A stretch of 64,000 nt of DNA, from NCBI RefSeq assembly GCF_005049235.1, contig NZ_SUMD01000003.1:1-64000 (forward strand), written 5' to 3'. Within the stretch, counting starts at the first letter, position 1. Each line of letters begins with the position of its first letter. The DNA comes from Rhodococcus oryzae. GTDB taxonomy: Bacteria > Actinomycetota > Actinomycetes > Mycobacteriales > Mycobacteriaceae. This document shows, in pieces, positions 1 through 8,791 of the stretch. The position numbers and the translations under genes were made by a program. Below the pieces are notes generated by a model, which made no database searches, was not told the origin of the DNA, and saw only the letters and a program-made list of their open reading frames with translations.

Positions 1-1558
1 GGACCATGAACTTCACGCCCGCGGTGGCGAGCAGTTCGGCGACGGCCTTGGTGGTCTTCTTGGCGCGGTCCTCGTAGGCGCCGGCGCAGCCGACCCAGAA
101 CAGGTATTCGTAGTCCTCGAAGGTGTCCGCGTCCTTGCCGTAGACGGGGATCTCGAAGTCCATCTCGTTGATCCAGTTGAGACGGTCCTTGGAGTTCTGG
201 CCCCAGGGGTTGCCCTTGTTCTCGAGGTTCTTGAACAGGCCGGCCAGCTCGGACGGGAACTCCGATTCGATGAGCACCTGGTAGCGGCGCATGTCGATGA
301 TGTGGTCGACGTGTTCGATGTCGACGGGGCACTGCTCGACGCAGGCGCCGCAGTTGGTGCACGACCACAGGGTTTCGAGGTCGATGACCGGAGCCAGTTC
401 GCCCTCGACGGTTTCGCCGACCAGCTTGCGGCTGGCCTCGGTGAGCGCGGCCTCGGGGATCTTTGCCAGGGCGGCCTCGTTGACGTTGCCGTCGGCGTCG
501 ACCAGGCCGATCTCGTCGCCACCCATGTCCTTGCGGCCACCGGCCAGCAGGTAGGGCGCCTTGGCGTAGCCGTGGTCGCGCAGCGACATGATCAGCAGCT
601 TCGGCGAGAGCGGCTTGCCGGTGTTCCAGGCGGGGCACTGGCTCTGGCAGCGGCCGCACTCGGTGCAGGTGGTGAAGTCGAGCCAGCCCTTCCAGGAGAA
701 GTCCTCGATCTGGCCTGCGCCGAGGGTGTCGGTGTCGGGGTCGACGTTGTCCATGGTCAGGGCCTTGCCCTTGGACATCATCGGCTTCGCGGCACCGAGG
801 GCGACGCCGCCGTCGTCCTCACGCTTGAAGTAGATGTTCGGGAACGCGGAGAAGCGGTGCCAGGCGACACCCCAGGTGATGTTGCGGCCGACCATGTACA
901 GCCAGATCATGCCGGACATCAGCTTGACGAACGCGAAGATCGAGACCATGACCGCGCTGGCGGGCAGCAGCTTGGCGACGTTCATGGTGAAGAAGTCGGT
1001 CCACGGGTTGGCGTGGCCGTAGGTGGCGATCTTGCCTGCCTTCACCATGACCATGCCGAGGCCCTCGACGAAGACGACGATCTCGACGAAGTAGGCCGGG
1101 CCGAACTTCGAGCCGCCGAAGCGCGAGAGCCGCTCCGGGATCCGCGGGTGGTTGAGCTGGCGGATCACGATCAGCACGGTGATGCCGACGATGGTGCCGA
1201 TGCCGAGGAGCTCGTCCCAGAGGTGCCACATCCAGGTATCGCCGAAAATCGGCCAGTGGAACTCGGGGTTGAAGGTCTGGCCGTAGGCCTCGAACCACAA
1301 CAGGGCGCCGCCGAGGAAGCCGATCATCACGAGCCAGTGCGCCCAGCCGACGGTGCGGAACTTCTGCATCCGGGTGTGCGCGATGAACTCGATGATCATC
1401 TGCTTGAAGCGGGGGACGAACGGGCGCCAGCGGTCCGGGGCTGGTTGACCGAGCTGCACCGTCTTCCCCATGGTCCAGGCCCCACTCAAGAATGAGGCCC
1501 AACACACGAGGCTGAGCAGTGCGCCGATCGTGCCCAACGTGATCGTCAGGGCGTTCAT
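1..1558 (-). CDS. Membrane-bound Fe-S (heterodisulfide reductase-like) oxidoreductase, 3' end cut by window edge
   Basis: The reading frame opens at ATG 1558 on the minus strand and runs without a stop to base 1, so about 519 N-terminal residues are present and the C-terminus is missing. The N-terminal part (about residues 1-250) carries several hydrophobic membrane helices of the nitrate-reductase-gamma type. Two ferredoxin-like 4Fe-4S motifs follow: CTECGRCQSQCP (Cys 298, 301, 304, 308) and CTNCGACVEQCP (Cys 400, 403, 406, 410). This order matches the actinobacterial family of M. tuberculosis Rv0338c (about 880 residues), where CCG cysteine-rich domains come after the Fe-S motifs. The CCG domains would lie outside the window. 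The expected role is membrane electron transfer, but the donor and acceptor are unknown. In mycobacteria this gene also sits close to iniBAC, as it does here. Confidence 0.9.
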   Translation of the reverse strand, partial: MNALTITLGTIGALLSLVCWASFLSGAWTMGKTVQLGQPAPDRWRPFVPRFKQMIIEFIAHTRMQKFRTVGWAHWLVMIGFLGGALLWFEAYGQTFNPEFHWPIFGDTWMWHLWDELLGIGTIVGITVLIVIRQLNHPRIPERLSRFGGSKFGPAYFVEIVVFVEGLGMVMVKAGKIATYGHANPWTDFFTMNVAKLLPASAVMVSIFAFVKLMSGMIWLYMVGRNITWGVAWHRFSAFPNIYFKREDDGGVALGAAKPMMSKGKALTMDNVDPDTDTLGAGQIEDFSWKGWLDFTTCTECGRCQSQCPAWNTGKPLSPKLLIMSLRDHGYAKAPYLLAGGRKDMGGDEIGLVDADGNVNEAALAKIPEAALTEASRKLVGETVEGELAPVIDLETLWSCTNCGACVEQCPVDIEHVDHIIDMRRYQVLIESEFPSELAGLFKNLENKGNPWGQNSKDRLNWINEMDFEIPVYGKDADTFEDYEYLFWVGCAGAYEDRAKKTTKAVAELLATAGVKFMV

Positions 1559-1886
1559 GTCACGGCCTTTCCTTCTACGACGGCAACGCCAACACGGGTT
1601 AAGTTACCCGTCGGTAGCATCCCGAGCCAACGTCGAGTCCATGGTCACATCGGCGGGAGGCCGATGCGAGGCACAGGAGTTCTCACGCTCACCGTAAATT
1701 GTGCCCCTGTGGGGGGGTCAGCGCAGGTCAACCTAACTTCGCCGGATGACCTGCGGAGAAGTGAGCGGAACGAACGGGTCGGCGGGCAATTGCTGCGCCT
1801 TGTTCTCAGAAGAATCACAGATTAGTGTCCATCGAGACTGTGTTGTGACCCATGTGTCAATTTTGGTTTCCAGAGGGGATTTGTAG
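1559..1886. promoter_or_regulatory. Divergent intergenic region (328 bp), possible promoter at 1800-1828
   Basis: No gene is supported in this stretch between two divergent genes. Upstream of the secreted protein there is a possible sigma-A-type promoter: TTGTTC at 1800-1805, a 17-base spacer, and TAGTGT at 1823-1828, which would give a leader of about 50 bases. The match to consensus is modest. The ribosome binding site of the downstream gene is AGAGGGGA, ending several bases before ATG 1887. The half nearest the Fe-S reductase is G/C rich with a run of seven G at about 1710 and shows no clear element. Confidence 0.4.
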
Positions 1887-2585
1887 ATGAGGCTGAAGAA
1901 GTTCGCGGCGACGTCGCTGATGGCGATCGCGGCGCTGGGTGTGGGTGCGGGCACCTCGTACGCGGCACCGGCTGCGCCCGCGCCCGAGACCATCGACTGG
2001 AGCTCGAAGGTCGAGGGACAGTCGGTCGTGACCACCATCAACGCGGGCGGCTTCAAGGTCTCGGGTGACGGCAAGAACATCGAGCTGCAGGACAACTCCG
2101 GCAAGGCCGTCGTGAGCCTGCCGCTGGCGTTCCAGCTCAACAGCCTCAAGTTCCCGATGGAGCAGAAGATCAGCGAGGACGGCAAGACCGTCACCATGAC
2201 GCCGGTCTTCGACCTCGGTAAGGCCAAGTCGGTCACCCCGGCCGATCGCGGCGACCGCACCGTCGGCAACATCGCGATCAAGGACATCGCCTCGCCGGCC
2301 GAGAACCTGAGCGCGCAGCAGACCTTCAGTGCGCAGCTCGCCGTGGCCACCGCGACCGGCGGTCTGACCGGCACCATCATCGGCTGTGTTGTCGGCTTCG
2401 TCCCCGGTCTTGCGGCGGGCATCATCGGCGCGCTGCCGGGTTGCGTCACCGGTGCGGGCATCGGCGCGATTGTCGGCACCATCGCCGTCGGTGGACCGAC
2501 CCTGATCGCCGCGGGCATCGGCCTGGGCCAGACCCTGCTCGCCGAGCCGGGTACGACCATGTACGCCGAGCATCTGCAGAAGTAG
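1887..2585 (+). CDS. Secreted protein with a C-terminal glycine-rich hydrophobic segment, function unknown
   Basis: The protein is 232 residues, starts at ATG 1887 behind the strong site AGAGGGGA, and begins with a Sec-type signal peptide (MRLKKFAATSLMAIAALGVG, cleavage probably after SYA near residue 26). The middle (about residues 35-150) is soluble, polar and lysine/aspartate containing. From about residue 155 the chain turns glycine/alanine/isoleucine rich and hydrophobic, resembling glycine-zipper segments, and holds two cysteines (IIGCVVG and LPGCVTG) that could pair. I believe similar proteins are common in Nocardia and Rhodococcus, but I do not recognise a function. The hydrophobic tail suggests association with the membrane or mycomembrane. 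It is a single-gene unit closed by the strong terminator at 2601-2642. Confidence 0.8.
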   Translation: MRLKKFAATSLMAIAALGVGAGTSYAAPAAPAPETIDWSSKVEGQSVVTTINAGGFKVSGDGKNIELQDNSGKAVVSLPLAFQLNSLKFPMEQKISEDGKTVTMTPVFDLGKAKSVTPADRGDRTVGNIAIKDIASPAENLSAQQTFSAQLAVATATGGLTGTIIGCVVGFVPGLAAGIIGALPGCVTGAGIGAIVGTIAVGGPTLIAAGIGLGQTLLAEPGTTMYAEHLQK

Positions 2586-2600
2586 TACTCGCAGAGCCAC

Positions 2601-2642
2601 GAAAGCGGCCCATCACCTCTACGGAGGTGATGGGCCGCTTTC
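2601..2642 (+). terminator. Strong hairpin terminator after the secreted protein gene
   Basis: A perfect 19-bp stem (arms 2601-2619 and 2624-2642) closes on a 4-base TACG loop, 15 bases after the stop codon at 2583-2585. The downstream T tract is weak (GTTGTCG), as is usual in actinobacteria. It can act for the upstream plus-strand gene and, in reverse, for a minus-strand transcript arriving from 2736. Confidence 0.85.
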
Positions 2643-2735
2643 GTTGTCGTGGCCTCGTGGATGGCGCCTCCCGAGTGGGGTCGCCGAGGCCGCGAGCGTG
2701 GAGGGCGCGGACCAGGTCCGCACCCCCTCATCCGC

Positions 2736-2816
2736 TTAGGACGCGGTGCCCGCGTTCGTGGCGATCTTGACGATGTAGCCGATCGAACTCATCAAAACTG
2801 GCAGCAATGCCTCCAT
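2736..2816 (-). CDS. Possible 26-residue hydrophobic peptide gene
   Basis: An ATG at 2816 follows a good ribosome binding site (AGAAGGAAG, 4 bases before the ATG) and opens a 26-codon frame ending in TAA at 2738-2736. The peptide begins MEALLPVLMSSIGYIVKIA and ends in polar residues, so it is a short amphipathic or membrane-inserting helix. It lies between two strong terminators (2601-2642 and 2971-3014), so it would need its own promoter; TAGAAT (plus-strand 2929-2934, read on minus) is a weak -10 candidate. A perfect palindrome sits in the predicted leader (2859-2879). The size and character recall small channel-forming or toxin-like peptides, but no family is recognised and the frame could be chance. 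Confidence 0.45.
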   Translation of the reverse strand: MEALLPVLMSSIGYIVKIATNAGTAS

Positions 2817-2858
2817 GGAACTTCCTTCTGTACGCCGGCGCGACTGCCCGGCAACGTT

Positions 2859-2879
2859 CTGACTGGGCCCCCCAGTCAG
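2859..2879. repeat. Perfect 9-bp inverted repeat in the leader of the small peptide gene
   Basis: CTGACTGGG and its exact complement CCCAGTCAG are separated by three C residues. The element ends 43 bases upstream of the peptide ATG at 2816. It could be a repressor operator or a leader hairpin. The remaining sequence from 2643 to 2970 holds no other recognisable element. Confidence 0.6.
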
Positions 2880-2970
2880 GTGTGTCGCTGGCGCGCAATC
2901 CTCCCCGCCCCAGGAACAACGGGATTCTACCGTTAACCCGCGGTTCGGTGGTGCGTTACCCCGGAATGCG

Positions 2971-3014
2971 AAAAGGGGCCTCGAACGCGAAAGTTCGCGT
3001 CCGAGGCCCCTTTT
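2971..3014. terminator. Hairpin terminator downstream of the first S1 protease gene
   Basis: A near-perfect stem starts with AAAAGGGGCCTCG and ends with CGAGGCCCCTTTT, with a second complementary block (ACGCGAA / TTCGCGT) inside and one mismatch between the two. The T run at the plus-strand end and A run at the other end make it look bidirectional. It lies 23 bases past the stop codon of the minus-strand protease gene (3037-4335). Confidence 0.85.
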
Positions 3015-3036
3015 CATGAGGCCGTGAATCCTCGAT

Positions 3037-4335
3037 CTAGCCCGTGCGGACCTTCAGGCCCGGGTTGGCCGCGAGGATCGCGTTGATCGGCGTCCCGTAC
3101 AGCTGGGGGCTGTCACCGACCAGCGTGGTGACCACGGAGGCCAGCTCGCAGTACATCATGTCGCCCACGTTGGAAGCGCTCGAGATGCCAAGCGCCCTGG
3201 TGCCGGTCACGATGGCGCCGCCGCTGTCACCCTGCAGCGCACAGATGTTCGCGGTGAAGCCGTTCTTCAGGGTGCGGGTTCCGACGTCCACGATCTGGTT
3301 GACGGAGTTGATGGTGCCGCAGCTGAAGCCGGTGGTGAGGCCGGACTTGCACACCGGCGCCCCGACCACGGGATCGGCGGTGCCGGTGATCGGCACCGGG
3401 TTCGCGCCGGGGGCGCGGACGAAGTTGTTCTCGAAACGCTTGGCGGCGGCGTCGTCGATCTTGATCACCGAGTAGTCGAGGCCCTCGACGGTCGACTTGG
3501 CGAAGGTGCCGAAGCGATCGCCGAACGCGGCGCCGTGCGTCTCGAACGCGATCGAGGCGGTACCGGTGCCCGCGGCGTCGCGGTTCGGGTCGCAGTGGCC
3601 GGCGGAGATGTTCACCGCGCGCCCGGAACCGTCCGTGCCGTTGAAGCCGAGCGAGCAACGGAACGCACCGTCCGCGTTCTCGGCGGCGTAGGCGTCACCA
3701 CCGAGGCGGGCATCGGCGGCAACGGGGCTCTCGGCGACCGGCGGCGCGGACGAGCCGAGCGCCGGGGCCAGCACGACGCGAGCGGACTCCAGGAAGTCGG
3801 GCAGCTGCAGACCCTGGCCCTCGGCGGTGTTCTGGACGCGCAACACGACGTCGTTGTTGACCGTGTCGATCGCGGCGCCGCTGATGAGACCGGACAGCGG
3901 TGCGGGGAGCTTCTCGATCCAGCTGTTCATGTGGCCGAGCTGGTCGCGCAGGGCACGCTCGCTGCGCGGCAGGTCCTTCACCTTGTAACCGGCGGCCTCG
4001 ACGGCCGCGCGGGCGGCTGCCTTGTCCGGGCCGTCCGCCAGACCGATCAGCGGCGAGCCGGCCGGGTCGAGCCACGCGCCCGCGAAGGACTCGGGGAACT
4101 TCCCGCGCATCGTGTTGGCGAACTCCACCAGCTTCTGCCCGGCCTCGGCCTTGTCGAGGTACTGGGCGGGGCTGAGTCCGAGATCGCGCTGGATCGCGGC
4201 AACCAGGTCGGCGGGCAGCGCGGTCGCGGGCGCCGGAGCGGAGGGCTCCGCGTGTGCGAGGGCCGCGCCGGGCGCGATCAGGAGGAGGGCCGCAGAGCCG
4301 ATCATCGCGGCACGGCGGGCGCGAACGCTACGCAT
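3037..4335 (-). CDS. Secreted S1 family (alpha-lytic-protease-like) serine protease
   Basis: The protein is 432 residues from ATG 4335, chosen because AAAGG precedes it and the signal peptide (MRSVRARRAAMIGSAALLLI) starts there; an in-frame ATG at 4374 would add a non-signal extension. The catalytic triad of chymotrypsin-fold proteases is visible: His247 in SAGHCD, Asp287 in GLDYSV, Ser371 in GDSGG. About 200 residues lie between the signal peptide and the protease domain, as expected for a pro-domain acting as folding chaperone and inhibitor in the alpha-lytic protease group. Cysteines flanking His247 and Ser371 probably form the usual disulfides. The next gene upstream, at 4477-5826, is a paralogue in the same orientation, so this is a tandem duplication. 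Substrate is unknown. Confidence 0.9.
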   Translation of the reverse strand: MRSVRARRAAMIGSAALLLIAPGAALAHAEPSAPAPATALPADLVAAIQRDLGLSPAQYLDKAEAGQKLVEFANTMRGKFPESFAGAWLDPAGSPLIGLADGPDKAAARAAVEAAGYKVKDLPRSERALRDQLGHMNSWIEKLPAPLSGLISGAAIDTVNNDVVLRVQNTAEGQGLQLPDFLESARVVLAPALGSSAPPVAESPVAADARLGGDAYAAENADGAFRCSLGFNGTDGSGRAVNISAGHCDPNRDAAGTGTASIAFETHGAAFGDRFGTFAKSTVEGLDYSVIKIDDAAAKRFENNFVRAPGANPVPITGTADPVVGAPVCKSGLTTGFSCGTINSVNQIVDVGTRTLKNGFTANICALQGDSGGAIVTGTRALGISSASNVGDMMYCELASVVTTLVGDSPQLYGTPINAILAANPGLKVRTG

Positions 4336-4476
4336 GGGGACCTTTCGGATTGAGGGCATGCGGGCATGACCCATCCGTTTAGGCCGGGTCAGTTGTAGCG
4401 ACTATATGGGTTACGCCCGCCGTTGCCTACCGGAAACCATCGGATGATTCGGCGCCGCGGGGGCGCCGCTGATGTA

Positions 4477-5826
4477 TCAGGGGCGCGCGTTTCCGGCCCG
4501 GACCTGCAGGTCGAGGCCGAGAGTCGCGTTCGCGTGGTTCACGATCTTCTCGATCGGGATGCCGATGCTCGCGGTGCCGCCCTCGGGCGCCAGCACGAGG
4601 TTGGCCTCCGTGCAGTTCGGGGCGCCGCCGGAGTTGGAACCGCTGGTGATGCCGAGTGCCCTGGTCCCGGTCAGGATGGCGCCGCCGCTGTCGCCGCCGA
4701 GGGTGCAGGTGGAGCCCGCGAACCCGCGGACCAGGCGGGTGCTGCCGTCCGCCATGTGCAGCGGGGCATCGACGCTGTCGGCGAGGACCATGCCGCAGGT
4801 GAACGTGGAGGTCTGGCCGGACTTGCAGATCGGTGCGCCGATGACCGGACGCGCCGTGCCGGTCACGGTGACGGTGGTGCCGTTGGCCCCGCGGACGGTC
4901 GGCTTGTCCAGCCCGGCGGCGGTGCCCGCCTCGTTGAGCTTGATCACCGAGTAGTCCAGGCCGCCCGCGGCCTCACCCATCGAGGAGTGCCGGAAGGCGC
5001 CGATCTGCGTGCTTCGGGAGACATCCGCGAAATCGGGCAGGTAGACCGGGGCGCCTGCGGGCACCTTCGCGTTCTCCTGCGAGGGATCGCAGTGGCCCGC
5101 GCTGAGGTTGTAGGGGGCACCGGCGGAGTCGACGGCGTTGAAGCCGAACGAGCAGACCCCGATCTCGCCCGGGTCGATGTCGCGGGTGATCGGGCGCGGA
5201 GTGGCGATGTAGGTGTCGCCGCCCTGCGCGTGCGGGTCGACGGGCGGCTGGCCGCCGGGGCTCAGCACGACCTTCAGTCCGGCCAGCAGCGTCGGCAGGT
5301 TCAGTGCCCGGCCGATGGGGCTGTTCACCACATCGATGACGACCCGGTTCTCCAGCACGTCGATGGAGGTGGAGTTGATCTGCGAGGAGACGTCCTTCGG
5401 CAGTCCGAGGATCCACTTGTTGACCTCTGCCAGCGAACCCTCGAGATCCTTCGCGGACACCGCGGCGAGGTGGGTGGCATAGCCGTCGCGGGCCACCCGC
5501 TGCGCTTCGGCGGTGGTGGTGACCGCGACGACGGGAACGCCGTCGACGCCCATCCAGGAACCGGCGTAGGTGGCGGGGCTGCCCTCGCGCAGGGTCTGCG
5601 CGTAGCCGGCCAGTCGCTGAGCGGCCTCGGCACGCTCGATGTACTGCTGCGGGGTCAGCTTCAGGTCGCGGGCGATCGCGTCGACGAGTTCTGCGGGCAG
5701 CTGCTGCGCGACCTCGGCTGGCGAATTCGACTGGGGTTCATGCGGTTCGGCCTGTGCGATCGCGGAGAGCGGGAGCAGGGTGGCCGAGGCGAGGATTGCG
5801 GCGCGGAACGCCAGCGGGAGACGCAT
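4477..5826 (-). CDS. Secreted S1 family serine protease, paralogue of the neighbouring gene
   Basis: This 449-residue protein begins with a signal peptide (MRLPLAFRAAILASATLLPL, cleavage near AQA). It has the same architecture as the gene at 3037-4335: a pro-region of about 200 residues, then a chymotrypsin-fold domain with His245 (SAGHCDPS), Asp291 (GLDYSV) and Ser380 (GGDSGG). The pro-regions also align (ALPADLVAAIQRDLGLSP against QLPAELVDAIARDLKLTP), which supports duplication. It diverges most in the loops between His and Ser, suggesting different substrate preference. Only 141 bases separate the two genes and no terminator is evident between them, so co-transcription is possible. The likely role is extracellular protein degradation or processing. 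Confidence 0.9.
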   Translation of the reverse strand: MRLPLAFRAAILASATLLPLSAIAQAEPHEPQSNSPAEVAQQLPAELVDAIARDLKLTPQQYIERAEAAQRLAGYAQTLREGSPATYAGSWMGVDGVPVVAVTTTAEAQRVARDGYATHLAAVSAKDLEGSLAEVNKWILGLPKDVSSQINSTSIDVLENRVVIDVVNSPIGRALNLPTLLAGLKVVLSPGGQPPVDPHAQGGDTYIATPRPITRDIDPGEIGVCSFGFNAVDSAGAPYNLSAGHCDPSQENAKVPAGAPVYLPDFADVSRSTQIGAFRHSSMGEAAGGLDYSVIKLNEAGTAAGLDKPTVRGANGTTVTVTGTARPVIGAPICKSGQTSTFTCGMVLADSVDAPLHMADGSTRLVRGFAGSTCTLGGDSGGAILTGTRALGITSGSNSGGAPNCTEANLVLAPEGGTASIGIPIEKIVNHANATLGLDLQVRAGNARP

Positions 5827-5926
5827 GAAGACCCTTCGTCGAGAGCGCGGATGTATCAGCGCTCCACCTTAGGGCAAGTGCGGCTCGGCCGCCCGTATGC
5901 CTGATAGACCCGTTGGCGAACCCCTT

Positions 5927-6841
5927 CTATGCCGTCTCGACGCTCTCGGTCGGAGCCTTCGAGGGCATCGGCCGGGAGCGCGAGACGGCCACGCCGGCCA
6001 GGCACAGCGCCCCGCCCGCGAGCGTGAGCAGGCCCGGCAGCTCGCCGAGGAACAGCCAGGCCATGACGACGACAAGAGCGGGCACGGCGTATGTCGTCGC
6101 GCCCATTCGGCCCGCCGTCGTACGGGCCAGGGCGTAGGCCCAGGTCGTGAAGGCCAGGGCGGTCGGGAACACCCCGAGGTACACCATGTTCAGCGTCGCG
6201 GAGAGGGGCGCCCGGCTCGCCTCGTGGACGAGCTGACCGGCAAACGGCAGACACGCCACCGCGCCGACGAGGCACCCGAAGGTCGTGATCTGCAGCGCGC
6301 TGCCGTGCGACAGGGCGGGCTTCTGCGCGACGACGCCGCCCGCATACGCGACGGCCGCCAGCAGGCAGAGCAGGACGCCGAGGACCGAGGAGTGCCCATC
6401 GCCGGACATCGACAGCCCGACGGCGATCGCGCCTGCGAAGGACACCGTCATGCCCGCGATCAGCCGGGGCGGCAGCGTCTCGCCGAGGAACCGGGCGCCG
6501 AGCAGGGCGATCAGGATGGGCCCGATGTTCACGATCATCGCGGCCGTACCCGCGTCGACCTCCCGCTCACCCCAGTTGAGCGCCACCATGTAGACGCCGA
6601 ACCACAGGAGGCCGGACACCACGATCCCCCTCCAGGCCGCCCGCGACGGCAACCCCTCCCGCCGGATCAGCAGGACCGCGCCGAGGACGAGAGCCCCGGA
6701 GAGCAGCCGACCGAGGGCGAGCGCGCCGGGGGAGTAGGCGGCCCCGGCGCTGCGGATCGAGACGAAGGCGGAGGCCCACAGGACGATGGTGACACCGGCG
6801 GCGGCGAGCGCCAGACGCGTGGTGGCACGGGTGTTGGTCAT
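5927..6841 (-). CDS. EamA/DMT-superfamily transporter
   Basis: The 304-residue protein is hydrophobic throughout, with about ten predicted membrane helices in two repeated halves, the layout of the EamA (RhaT/YdcZ-like) drug/metabolite transporter family. Motifs seen include FVSIRSAGAAYSPGALALGR in the first half and FTTWAYALARTTAGRMGATT in the second, typical of this family's repeat ends. ATG 6841 starts directly before the first helix. The substrate cannot be predicted; family members export amino acids, metabolites or toxic compounds. The gene stands alone, 32 bases downstream of the stop side of nothing on the same strand: the next gene at 6874-8619 is also on minus and could be upstream in the same transcript. 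Confidence 0.85.
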   Translation of the reverse strand: MTNTRATTRLALAAAGVTIVLWASAFVSIRSAGAAYSPGALALGRLLSGALVLGAVLLIRREGLPSRAAWRGIVVSGLLWFGVYMVALNWGEREVDAGTAAMIVNIGPILIALLGARFLGETLPPRLIAGMTVSFAGAIAVGLSMSGDGHSSVLGVLLCLLAAVAYAGGVVAQKPALSHGSALQITTFGCLVGAVACLPFAGQLVHEASRAPLSATLNMVYLGVFPTALAFTTWAYALARTTAGRMGATTYAVPALVVVMAWLFLGELPGLLTLAGGALCLAGVAVSRSRPMPSKAPTESVETA

Positions 6842-6873
6842 GGGGTGACCGTAGGCAATTCGCGCCCGGTGCG

Positions 6874-8619
6874 TCAGGCGACGGCCGCTCCGTCAGCGGG
6901 GGTGGTCGTGGTGGTCGTCGCCTTCGGGGTGGTCGTGGTCGTTGTGGTGGTCGCCTCGGTCGTCGTGGTGGGCTTGGTTGTCGCGGTCGTCGTCTTCGGG
7001 GTGGTCGTGGTCGGCCGGTGAGACGGGCTCGGCTGGGCGGGCGGCGTCGTGACTACGGGCGGCGGGGCCTGGGTCGTCGGGGCGACGGTGGTGGTGGGCG
7101 CGGTCGAGGCGGGGCTCGATGTCTTGCTGCTCCTGGCCGTTGTGGACGCGGGGGCCTTGGTCGTTGTGGTGGTCGGCCGAAGCGAGACGGTGACCTTGGG
7201 CGTCGCGGACGGGGCGATGACGGGGACCGCGGTCGCGGGGGCATCGGTGGAGCGCAGGCTCACCACCAGACCGACCAGCGCGACGGCCAGGAGCACACCG
7301 GCAGCCGCCGTGATCGCCGTGGTGCGTTGGAATCGGAAGCGGGGCGCCGCGACGATCGGCGTCGCCGCGGCGGGGGACTGCGGTGGCACCGGGTCCAGCA
7401 GGACGGGCAGCACCGGCCGGCCGGGGCCGGCCTCGGTGAACGCGGTCGGCGGGCCCGCGACCGAGACCGCGGGCATGATCACGGTGTCGGCGTTGTCATC
7501 GATATCGGGGCGGACCGCGGCGACGGTGGTCCCGACGATCGCGGTGGCGACGGCATCGTCCGCTGCGCTCGCCACGCCGCCGGCCGCGATGATCGCGGCG
7601 CCGTGCGCGCCCGTGTATCCCGGCCGGGGCGGCAGCACCGTCGGCAGGCCGACGGTCGCCTCGGCCAGTCGCGACACCAGCGGCATCGCGGAGCCGCCGC
7701 CGGTCAGCAGCAGCGCGCACACGTCCGACAGCGCCAGGTCATGGGCGCTGATGGTCTGCTCCACGAGGTCGAGCGATCCGGTGATCGACGACTCCAGCAG
7801 CTCCTCGAGCTCGCTGCGCAGCAGGGTGACGGTGGCGGTGGCGCCCGCGAGCTCGACGGCGATCTGCATCTCGGTCGCCGTGGACAGTGCTTCCTTGGCC
7901 TCGGCGCATCGGCGCCGCAGCACCGACAGCTCGGCCCGGGTGGCCGGATCGCTCAGGTCCACCGGCCCGAGGTCGCCGGCGGCCGAGCCCAGCACGTGCT
8001 CGAGGATCGCCTGGTCGAAGATGTCGCCACCGAAGCGGGTGGTGAAGGTCGACGGCAGGAGCAGCCCGGCATCCGTACCCGTGCGCACCAGCGAGATGTC
8101 GAGCCCGGCGCCGCCGAGGTCGTAGACCGCGACGATCGCGTCGCCCAGCGTGCCGTGCGCCGCCTCGAGCCAGGCCACCGCGGCCACCGGCTCGGGGACC
8201 AGCGTCACCCCGGCCAGCCCGACGTGTGCGAGGGCGTCCCGCATCGACTGTGCGGTCGCGTCGGACCAGCGTGCGGGGTGGGTGGCGATGATCTCGGGCT
8301 GTTCGGACAGGCCGGGGAACGCCTCGGCCGCCTCGTGCACCAGGCTGTGCATGGCGGTGGCGACCAGGTCCTCGGCCAGGTACGCGGAGCCGTCGCCGAT
8401 CACGAGTCCGGCCGGATCGCCTGCGTGCGCGGCGAACCCGGAGATGACGTCGGGCGCATCGAGGGGAGGACCGAGCACCGCTTCGCCCGCAGCTGTCAGC
8501 TGCAGCGTGGCGCGGCGAGTGATCGTGGCCGGCTCTGCCTCGACACGAGGACCACTCGTGGTGTGGAGGACCGCAACGGCATCGGTATTGCCGACGCCCA
8601 GCCCAAGCCCCGCGGCCAT
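6874..8619 (-). CDS. Hsp70-like membrane protein with Thr/Pro-rich C-terminal tail
   Basis: The protein is 581 residues from ATG 8619, which follows GGGGGAG; the ATG at 8637 overlaps that site and is less likely. About 350 N-terminal residues form an actin/Hsp70-type ATPase domain, with a phosphate-2-like DLGGAGLDISLV and an adenosine-motif LLTGGGSAMPLVSRL. Phosphate-1 is GLGVGNTDAV, so the Asp found in DnaK ([10 protein letters not shown]) is replaced by Gly. No DnaK-type substrate-binding domain follows. Instead there is one transmembrane helix (around AAGVLLAVALVGLVV) and a tail of Thr, Pro, Ser and Ala repeats, probably outside the membrane and perhaps glycosylated. A close relative lies at 15035-16882. 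Function is unknown; the architecture suggests a membrane-anchored sensor or scaffold. Confidence 0.85.
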   Translation of the reverse strand: MAAGLGLGVGNTDAVAVLHTTSGPRVEAEPATITRRATLQLTAAGEAVLGPPLDAPDVISGFAAHAGDPAGLVIGDGSAYLAEDLVATAMHSLVHEAAEAFPGLSEQPEIIATHPARWSDATAQSMRDALAHVGLAGVTLVPEPVAAVAWLEAAHGTLGDAIVAVYDLGGAGLDISLVRTGTDAGLLLPSTFTTRFGGDIFDQAILEHVLGSAAGDLGPVDLSDPATRAELSVLRRRCAEAKEALSTATEMQIAVELAGATATVTLLRSELEELLESSITGSLDLVEQTISAHDLALSDVCALLLTGGGSAMPLVSRLAEATVGLPTVLPPRPGYTGAHGAAIIAAGGVASAADDAVATAIVGTTVAAVRPDIDDNADTVIMPAVSVAGPPTAFTEAGPGRPVLPVLLDPVPPQSPAAATPIVAAPRFRFQRTTAITAAAGVLLAVALVGLVVSLRSTDAPATAVPVIAPSATPKVTVSLRPTTTTTKAPASTTARSSKTSSPASTAPTTTVAPTTQAPPPVVTTPPAQPSPSHRPTTTTPKTTTATTKPTTTTEATTTTTTTTPKATTTTTTPADGAAVA

Positions 8620-8791
8620 GTCTCTCCCCCATCTCATTGCTGCCGCGCTCGCCCGGGGGTTCGCGCGTCGCGCTGCCGGACCGACGCGCGATCTCGGGCG
8701 ATAGCCTATCTATTCGCCTACGCTCGATCCGGAGAGCATGGACGCAAGCGGGGTGGTGATCGTCGGCCCTGCGCGAGGTACTGGGAGAAAT

